From: Zygosaccharomyces rouxii
Lineage: Eukaryota; Ascomycota; Saccharomycetes; Saccharomycetales; Saccharomycetaceae
Assembly (NCBI RefSeq): GCF_000026365.1
Contig: NC_012993.1
Span: forward strand, 1,054,001-1,118,000
Direction: 5' to 3'
DNA length: 64,000 bases
The notes under the pieces are model-generated. The model made no database searches. It was not told where the DNA came from and saw only the letters and a program-made list of their open reading frames with translations. Shown here one piece after another: positions 57,805-64,000 of this stretch (positions within the stretch are counted from its first letter, which is position 1; each line of letters opens with the position of its first letter). Position numbers and translations under genes: made by a program.

Positions 57805-57835
57805 GCGATGAGTTGTAAGGGTTGGAAAATTTTCA
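57805..57835. promoter_or_regulatory. PAC + RRPE pair upstream of APT
   Basis: A perfect PAC (GCGATGAG) at 57805-57812 and an RRPE-type AAAATTTTCA at 57826-57835, 13 bp apart and close to the APT start. Both are the signature of growth-regulated ribosome-biogenesis genes. Confidence 0.75.
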
Positions 57836-57989
57836 AATTTTTGAACCTCTTCTTTTTTTTATGTTCTCGATGCCCGAGAACAATGAAAAATTTGAAGAAT
57901 GTTGGTAAAAAGCAGTGAGCTGCTAGGCGTATCGATGATGATTGTGCATCGTCTTTAGAGATCGCTAGCACTTACTGATTGAAATTTCA

Positions 57990-59579
57990 ATGGGTTGTGA
58001 ATGTTCTGCGGAATTCGTAAAGGGCAAAAATGGCGAAGGTTTTGAGCATTACCATGTAGAGCTTACGGAGTCCATGTTGAATGGATTTGAAGTGTTGAAT
58101 TCAATGTGCCTTTTAAATAATTTCGACCATTTGATGTTCTTCTTAGAGTGTCAGATGGGGCCTTCTTCGTGCGAACTGGTGGTTCCTCCATTTGACGTTT
58201 TTATAGTGTTGATGACTTTAGTTACCGTTTCCGATCACTACAAGGACGAGTCACTTAGAGCTAATGATCCTTATAACGTTTCGAGACTTTCTTTAAGCCA
58301 AAGGTCCTTGAAAGTTTTACAATTTTATGTGAAGAAATTAAATGAGTTTGATGTGGAGAAATATGGACGTTATCAGTTGGAATTGTTGCGATGTCAACTA
58401 TTCATAGCCTATGATTCGATTTCACCTGGTAGTGATAAATTTTATCGGAAGAAAAAGCTACGGAGAACTGGTTCAGGTCGTTTATTTGATAATGATTTCC
58501 CGACCGTAGAATTTAAAGAACCTTATAAATCCTATATCAGTTGCTTGGATCAAAAGCAAGAAGTTCTAGGTAATACACTGTTAAATCTAAAATTGAATCA
58601 ACCGGGTGAATTTAAAAATATGATTCTTTGGACGCTTTCGAATTCAATGCAAAGTCAGCAAGTTTTATACTTAGCTAGTCATAATGTTTGGATGCCTTTA
58701 TTGGATTTGTTATTGGACATCTTAACATTAAGATACGATTATTTTGTCAAAAATGAAGCTGAGCGAGACGATGACAACAAATATGTACAACAATTGAGTT
58801 CATGTCCTTTAGCTCTTTTCTTAAGAGTATTTGAATCAATTCAATTTTCTAGTGTGTTTTGTGAATGCGTGTTCAGCAATTGCGATTACGAGCTAGATGA
58901 CACTTTGACGGCCCTTAAGATTCATCCAGTTTATCATGGTGAAACGACACTTTCTAACACTTTTCATCCCAGAGTTAAGTATACAGACTCTTATAAAATT
59001 AGAAAATCTTTGGCTTTGAGGAGGAAGCTTTTGGGGGTATGCTTTGAACTTTTAACAGAGGTACCAAATGGACATAGGTTAATTTACCCAAGAATGATAC
59101 CAGAAGACATATCTAGTCGAATCGCAGTCATTTTGGTAAATTTTAAAAATTTAGAACAGTTTAAGGCTTTTTTCTCCAACAATATGGATAAGCGACCTTC
59201 TTACGTCTTAGCATACATTGTTGATGACACACTTTTAGAAATGTTTAAAAAATTTGGAAGGAAACCTTTAAAGAAATCTGAAATAGGGATATTAGCTGAC
59301 TCTCATGACGTTGATACACTTTTCAAAAATTGTAAATACTATATTGAATCAGGATTATTTGCTCCATGGGATAGTAAAAACCCAGAGAAAAGTTACTTGG
59401 ATATACAAAAGGCAGATACATGCTTAATAGTATCGATGAAATGCTATGCAAAGAATGGAGATGCAGTAAATATATCTAACAAAAAAGAGTTCCTGAAGGC
59501 GCTTCTGGAAAATGATAAGAAGAGGAAGTCCGGCTTACCTCTACTTTATCCTTTAATGACTAAATTAATAGACGATTGA
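57990..59579 (+). CDS. NSE5: Smc5-Smc6 complex subunit Nse5
   Basis: A 529-residue protein (S. cerevisiae 556). It has no catalytic motif, but several blocks recur in Nse5: FEVLNSMCLLNNFDH, LRANDPYNVSR, KSYISCLDQ, LLNLKLNQPGEFKNMILWTL and KSLALRRKLLG. It is all helical in prediction. Nse5-Nse6 loads and restrains the Smc5-Smc6 complex in DNA repair and replication. APT to its left is the S. cerevisiae neighbour. The stop codon is followed by T and a run of 26 A. Confidence 0.93.
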   Translation: MGCECSAEFVKGKNGEGFEHYHVELTESMLNGFEVLNSMCLLNNFDHLMFFLECQMGPSSCELVVPPFDVFIVLMTLVTVSDHYKDESLRANDPYNVSRLSLSQRSLKVLQFYVKKLNEFDVEKYGRYQLELLRCQLFIAYDSISPGSDKFYRKKKLRRTGSGRLFDNDFPTVEFKEPYKSYISCLDQKQEVLGNTLLNLKLNQPGEFKNMILWTLSNSMQSQQVLYLASHNVWMPLLDLLLDILTLRYDYFVKNEAERDDDNKYVQQLSSCPLALFLRVFESIQFSSVFCECVFSNCDYELDDTLTALKIHPVYHGETTLSNTFHPRVKYTDSYKIRKSLALRRKLLGVCFELLTEVPNGHRLIYPRMIPEDISSRIAVILVNFKNLEQFKAFFSNNMDKRPSYVLAYIVDDTLLEMFKKFGRKPLKKSEIGILADSHDVDTLFKNCKYYIESGLFAPWDSKNPEKSYLDIQKADTCLIVSMKCYAKNGDAVNISNKKEFLKALLENDKKRKSGLPLLYPLMTKLIDD

Positions 59580-59581
59580 AT

Positions 59582-59607
<26 letters not shown>
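59582..59607 (+). repeat. Poly(A) run, 26 A, after NSE5
   Basis: An A26 run starting 3 bp after the NSE5 stop codon, in the 84 bp spacer between convergent NSE5 and SSN2. Confidence 0.95.
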
Positions 59608-59612
<5 letters not shown>

Positions 59613-59663
59613 CTGAAATCTTTTAATCTGAATTTTCTCATTTTAATCTCTTTGATGAGCTTC

Positions 59664-62600
59664 TCATTCAAGGACTTTTACTCTTGTATGCACTAGAACT
59701 TTCATCATCTTTTTGACTGAAAGAACGTGCCATGGGACATGTGTGATCTTGCCGCTAGAAATTCCAAACCACGAGTTCAATGCACTTAGACTTCTAAATT
59801 CTTCTAAAATTGTTTCCAGTAATTTCGTGCTATCTGAATGGGGACAGTTCAAAAGATTGACCTCAAATTTATCCAGAATCTTATCACCGTCGCAATCTTT
59901 GTATCTGATCAAAGCACCACTCTTAATGGCACACCGGTGTTGTGAATTGGTCAAGGGGAAAGAGTTTCGGAAAATGACACCATGAACGTCATCATAAATA
60001 TTTCTTACTTCATAATCATCAAAAGTGGAAGTGTCTAATTTCTTCGTCCTCTCACCATTTTGTAAAAGCGGTTTGAAAGTTGGATAGGAATCATCTTGAT
60101 CCAAAAATGAAATCTTTGTATTGTCATCGACACATACAACTGCAAGATGTATTGATCTTCCAGATAAACGTCTCCAATTCATTAATTCGTCATCGGGTAA
60201 GACACCATTCAATCTGGTTAGGATCAAACATAATTTGCCACACTTTGTACTTGCGAGACGAAGAGCTGACGCCCATATTTCATTACAAGCTTCATCGAAC
60301 TTGCTTCTGGATCTTCCAACGTAAAGTGTCTTGATCATATTTTCGTTACCAGTGCTATCTGATAAGGCTGCAAATACCCATTCCTTATCAACACTTCTTG
60401 CATAGGCAAGATGAATGAATGCATCGTAATGTATGGCTGAGGAGGCATTCGTTTGTTGCATTGTCCTGAAGGTTATCTCCTTAGGAAGAGTACATGCAAT
60501 TGAGGTGAATTTGAGTGCCTTTGGGGGCAAAATGTTGTAGATGCTTAGGCATAAATTTCCATAAGAGTCCACAGATATCAACGGATTCCTCACGAATTCC
60601 ATTGAGATTAATTTCAAAAATAATTGTGCATTCGGTATCTTTGACAAAACCTCGTTACGAATCGTTTCGAACTTGCTGGTCTTGGTAACAATCTCTTCGA
60701 GACTATTTGTCTCAATTGGTAATATTATCATGAGTGGTACGTCCTTGCCAGCATTCTTATTGGTTGAGCAGTAGGACACAATCTGAGCGGCAAGTAACAG
60801 TAGTTTACTCTCCTCGAAATTCTGGAGAAAGTTCAATCCTTGTGTGTCTTCACCTGTCAGCTTGAGCAGTTCACAAAACCCAAATTCATAATTTATATAA
60901 GTCTGTGAAAGGGTTGAGACAAATGATGAACAATCTTCAAAAAATGAGGCAGTTAACATCAAAAATCTAAAATTTTTGATTCCTTTAGCAGGTCTTACGT
61001 TCAAATACTGGCTGAATAGTTGAGAGTCTGCATTCATCTTAATAACTTCATGGTGCCTTCTCACATGAATGGAAGGAACTTTTATCGGATAAATCTTTGA
61101 TATTATGTTGTCACCTCTGATTCTTGAGAAGTCACTGAAGAGATCACGCATAGTATTTGATATGAGACCTAAATCATTGCACTCCTTGAGTGCAGAATAT
61201 GCTATATCTGGACCTCCTACTCCGTCAAACATATCGCTGTCAAAGACAATTTGTTCAGCTAATAGACCTAAAATATCTTGGTTTTTCCTCGTAATAGTCG
61301 CACTGATGTTTGAACTGTAGAATACATCTGGAATTGACGAAAGCGGCATATGTCGTAATAGAAATGGTAAACTACTTGATGATTCGGGCATTAACGAAGT
61401 ATCTGTGGTTTCTGGTAAAGATACTTCATTCTCAGAGAAAGGCGGGAGTTGTCCACCCCTTGTTATTTTGCTTATGCCAGTAAGTTGATCCGGTGTCGTG
61501 CTCATTTTTGTTAAAGTTCCATCAGTTGCCAGATTATCATTTAATGTGGTAAGTAATGACTCAGGTTGTGAAATATCTGGGTTTGACATTCTCCATATGG
61601 TGTTGGAACCTTCTTTCAGCATTTCACTACCTGGCGGTACGCTAGTGGACATTAGCTCATTTCTCAGTAATTCTTGGGGCACAGAATCTTGTACGCCCTG
61701 CAGATAACTTCCATACTGAGGATCTTGAGTGGTTAATTCTGTGGACCTTATATCCGGCCTAATGTTTAATCCTTCAAATTCGTCACTTGAGTCACTGTCA
61801 TCTTCGGAACTAGAACTGTCTGCAGTAGAAATATCGAATATAAGCGCTTCGTCATTATGAGAGGGGCCGATGGAAAATTTACCGCCGTTTTTGTACTTGT
61901 TATCTACATTACTCTCGATTATTGGATTGAAATTTAGAGGAGCAAATACACTTTTACGTTTTTCTCTTGGGGTTTCGATTGGCAATGGAGCACCTGGATC
62001 TGTATAAAGAGGTGTGTGTGTTAGTGTCATCTCTTCTATCGGTATATCCAGATATTTGCGCTTCAAGTTAGCTTTCTTGAGAGGCTGTTCCAAAGGCGGT
62101 GGTCTCCCATCTCTGAAGAAATATGGACTCTCTTTGTCTTTCTCGTTATGATCCTGCTCCTCGTCATCAGACATACCGAACATATCATCTGTTATTTCAT
62201 CTGATTTACCCTTTCTAGCTGGTGTACCTCCGTGAGACTTGTTTTCGCCACTTGATAGATTATTACTTTCTCCAAATAAATCCTCATCATCCTCATCTCC
62301 AAATAGTTCCTCGTCTCTCGGTGAATCAGTAACTGCTTCATGCTTTTGAGAAGGACTCACATCCCTACTTGGCGAAACCATTGCCATTGGAGCCATTGGT
62401 GGTTCGGTTTCACGAAGCATTTGTTTCAGGCTGGTACCTACATCTGACTTTAACGGACTAACATCCCCCTCATTCATTAAAGATTTCTTGTCATTAAATA
62501 TTTCTGATTCATTTAAACTTGGTGTTGTAGAAAAGGCACTTGGACCAAAATGTTCACCAGATCCAGTCAATGGTTTTTCAAAGCTCGAATACGCTGGTGA

Positions 62601-63746
62601 TGTGTCTCTTGAAATAGGTTTCAGATCTGAATTTTCCTTCGATAGAAGATACGAAGTACTGGGGGCACTACCTATTTGACTCCTATAATACGGTTGGAAT
62701 TGATCCGTATAGGCGCCGCCGGAGCTTAGAGCATTTCCTGAAAGAACAGCACCCGTGGTACCACTGGAGCTCTTGGGAGTACGATATGCAGATGTCTGTT
62801 TCAGTTGAACAAAATCATCAATGACATCAAAGGCATCGTTTAGGTCGTGATAGCACGGACTCTCTTTTGAGTCGAATTGGTTATCCGAAACTACCTGTGC
62901 AAAGCAAAGATCTAACGGCCAAATGATGGTTCTTGCATCCGTTGGGGGATCCATATATGATGCTATATTGGGAGTAAGACCGTTGAGATGACCCAGGTGA
63001 GGTATTAGTTTAACCCATTGCAAATCTCTCTTTTCAATCAACCTTATACCATGGGACACATAGAGGGTCATCAACAGTACTTCTGCATTTTTGGGAGGAC
63101 GGGTTAGACATTTTTGCTTGTTGCTGGATGGCAAATACATTCTAATTCCTGATGGCGCCAAATACAATGCATGATTTTTCAAGAAACTGTCCTCAATACG
63201 GTCAATGGACAAAGGTGCTAAACCAGGCGATTTTGTAGTAATGGTGGTCACCAGTTCTCCATTGTCAAAAAGATGAGGTTCGATGTGTAGGACTTGACAT
63301 GCCTTAACTCCATCTAAAGAGAAACAGGCATTACCGTAGGGAATTAACTTGTTAAAAGATTTTGCAGTAATGTTGATGTAGATCATTCTCCTCAACGCCT
63401 TCAAGAAAAGTGCATAATGGGGTGGTAGATTTGGTTTAGAGTAATCTGCGGTAAAATGGCCCTTTTTATCAGGAATCAATTCTTCGCTGTTGCTCTCATC
63501 ACCACCTAATTTGGGCGGAGTAGGGACCTCTTGATCGTTAATGCTAAAGCACCATAATTCTCTTGATAATAGTGCTACTAAATTACGGGGATCCTGCTTC
63601 CTCAACAGCAATTCCATTTGAATCGACCATTGATCCTCTTGTTTCTTTGGCACATATTGGTGGAAGTTGACCTTCTCGAGCCTTTCAATCCTGTAAAAGC
63701 TAGACAACAGATCGTCTAACCTATAGGTTAACGAATCCGTAGTCAT
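59664..63746 (-). CDS. SSN2: Mediator kinase-module subunit Med13 / Ssn2
   Basis: A 1360-residue protein (S. cerevisiae 1420). The N-terminal domain (about 1-300, from LTYRLDDLLSSFYRIE) is conserved. A long acidic Ser-rich linker (about 330-780) includes ELFGDEDDEDLFGES and KRKYLDIPIEEMTL. The C-terminal Argonaute-like part (about 800-1360) includes SRSVDKEWVFAALSDS, LNGVLPDDELMNWRRLSG and HSQHRCAIKSGALI-type segments. Med13 links the Cdk8 kinase module to core Mediator and represses glucose- and stress-controlled genes. The start is set at the ATG at complement 63744-63746 (MTTDSLTYRL), matching family N-termini; an in-frame ATG at complement 63849-63851 would add 35 residues but sits upstream of the probable TATA box near 63825. 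Confidence 0.95.
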   Translation of the reverse strand: MTTDSLTYRLDDLLSSFYRIERLEKVNFHQYVPKKQEDQWSIQMELLLRKQDPRNLVALLSRELWCFSINDQEVPTPPKLGGDESNSEELIPDKKGHFTADYSKPNLPPHYALFLKALRRMIYINITAKSFNKLIPYGNACFSLDGVKACQVLHIEPHLFDNGELVTTITTKSPGLAPLSIDRIEDSFLKNHALYLAPSGIRMYLPSSNKQKCLTRPPKNAEVLLMTLYVSHGIRLIEKRDLQWVKLIPHLGHLNGLTPNIASYMDPPTDARTIIWPLDLCFAQVVSDNQFDSKESPCYHDLNDAFDVIDDFVQLKQTSAYRTPKSSSGTTGAVLSGNALSSGGAYTDQFQPYYRSQIGSAPSTSYLLSKENSDLKPISRDTSPAYSSFEKPLTGSGEHFGPSAFSTTPSLNESEIFNDKKSLMNEGDVSPLKSDVGTSLKQMLRETEPPMAPMAMVSPSRDVSPSQKHEAVTDSPRDEELFGDEDDEDLFGESNNLSSGENKSHGGTPARKGKSDEITDDMFGMSDDEEQDHNEKDKESPYFFRDGRPPPLEQPLKKANLKRKYLDIPIEEMTLTHTPLYTDPGAPLPIETPREKRKSVFAPLNFNPIIESNVDNKYKNGGKFSIGPSHNDEALIFDISTADSSSSEDDSDSSDEFEGLNIRPDIRSTELTTQDPQYGSYLQGVQDSVPQELLRNELMSTSVPPGSEMLKEGSNTIWRMSNPDISQPESLLTTLNDNLATDGTLTKMSTTPDQLTGISKITRGGQLPPFSENEVSLPETTDTSLMPESSSSLPFLLRHMPLSSIPDVFYSSNISATITRKNQDILGLLAEQIVFDSDMFDGVGGPDIAYSALKECNDLGLISNTMRDLFSDFSRIRGDNIISKIYPIKVPSIHVRRHHEVIKMNADSQLFSQYLNVRPAKGIKNFRFLMLTASFFEDCSSFVSTLSQTYINYEFGFCELLKLTGEDTQGLNFLQNFEESKLLLLAAQIVSYCSTNKNAGKDVPLMIILPIETNSLEEIVTKTSKFETIRNEVLSKIPNAQLFLKLISMEFVRNPLISVDSYGNLCLSIYNILPPKALKFTSIACTLPKEITFRTMQQTNASSAIHYDAFIHLAYARSVDKEWVFAALSDSTGNENMIKTLYVGRSRSKFDEACNEIWASALRLASTKCGKLCLILTRLNGVLPDDELMNWRRLSGRSIHLAVVCVDDNTKISFLDQDDSYPTFKPLLQNGERTKKLDTSTFDDYEVRNIYDDVHGVIFRNSFPLTNSQHRCAIKSGALIRYKDCDGDKILDKFEVNLLNCPHSDSTKLLETILEEFRSLSALNSWFGISSGKITHVPWHVLSVKKMMKVLVHTRVKVLE

Positions 63747-64000
63747 CGCAAGCACTGAAATTGATCGAAATGATATTATAAATGAGTTCTTTGGTCTTAA
63801 TGTTAAAGTTATCACCTTATATATAATATTAGACAGATTTACAAAGTTCATGCCCGGTTATACCAACACTTGGTAAGCATTCTCTCTCACGTGAAATAAT
63901 GTAAGAAGGTATCAAGAACCCGGATTTACTACTAAGTGGTAAGTTGATGATTCCCTAAAGCTTACCTCCATATTCTTTTTGCTTTTCTTCTATTAATCTC
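63747..64000. other. SSN2 upstream region to window end
   Basis: It contains a TATATAA-type box on the minus strand near 63820-63830, a TCACGTGA word (63888-63895) and no supported gene. In S. cerevisiae the gene beyond NSE5 is RPS17A; nothing of it is visible here. Confidence 0.5.

Noticed and set aside
63747..63851. 35-residue N-terminal extension of Ssn2
   Set aside because: The extension lies over a probable TATA box and is absent from the family N-terminus, which starts at the second Met.

Overview
This 64 kb window is nuclear DNA of a budding yeast of the family Saccharomycetaceae. Nearly every gene is an intron-poor ORF with a clear S. cerevisiae counterpart. The two spliced genes (DYN2 and PSP2) use canonical GTATGT donors, TACTAAC branch points and AG acceptors. 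There are no tRNAs, transposons or CRISPR arrays that I can support, and no centromere.

The gene order interleaves two S. cerevisiae regions, from memory of its map: chromosome IV right arm (HKR1, ARO80, SIP1, CAD1, DYN2, SNX41, RPN9, BNA7, TIF35, CYM1, NPL3, GPI17, PPM1, PPZ2, GPI19, THI74, LRS4, DOT1, APT2, SSN2) and chromosome XIII left arm, inverted (GIS4, YAP1, ERG6, MRPL39, SPT5, RAD33, ERV25, UBX2, TRM9, TAF11, PPZ1, PSP2, YML018C, OST6, YML020W, UNG1, APT1, NSE5). Four S. cerevisiae duplicate pairs (YAP1/CAD1, PPZ1/PPZ2, THI74/YML018C, APT1/APT2) are single genes here. This is the pattern of a lineage that never had the whole-genome duplication; a Zygosaccharomyces/Torulaspora-type yeast is the best guess, the genus being inference.

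Layout. 0-13 kb: tail of an HKR1-like sensor, the regulator ARO80, a 1.6 kb spacer with homopolymers, GIS4, the Snf1 beta subunit SIP1, and the oxidative-stress regulator YAP1. 13-19 kb: the most unusual part, with a small coiled-coil gene of unknown identity, ERG6 with a cluster of sterol-response-like sites, a GIT1-type transporter and a short kinesin resembling kinesin-3; the last two, and the small gene, have no counterpart at this place in S. cerevisiae. 19-33 kb: DYN2, SNX41, RPN9, BNA7, TIF35, MRPL39, SPT5, RAD33, ERV25, CYM1. 33-48 kb: NPL3, UBX2, TRM9, GPI17, TAF11, PPM1, PPZ, GPI19, PSP2. 48-64 kb: a 1 kb spacer with a TTAGGG cluster and a possible structured RNA, then THI74, OST6, LRS4, YML020W, UNG1, DOT1, APT, NSE5 and SSN2.

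The genes are mostly independent housekeeping units: translation (TIF35, MRPL39, TRM9, NPL3), transcription (SPT5, TAF11, SSN2, DOT1), repair (RAD33, UNG1, NSE5), protein turnover (RPN9, UBX2, CYM1), ER and GPI-anchor work (GPI17, GPI19, OST6, ERV25) and signalling (SIP1, GIS4, PPZ, PPM1). Regulatory motifs fit these roles: a proteasome element before RPN9, PAC/RRPE pairs before TIF35/MRPL39 and APT, PAC before TRM9, and sterol-type sites before ERG6. Start codons were set at the first in-frame ATG consistent with family N-termini. Gene names rest on recognising protein families plus gene order; no database search was run.
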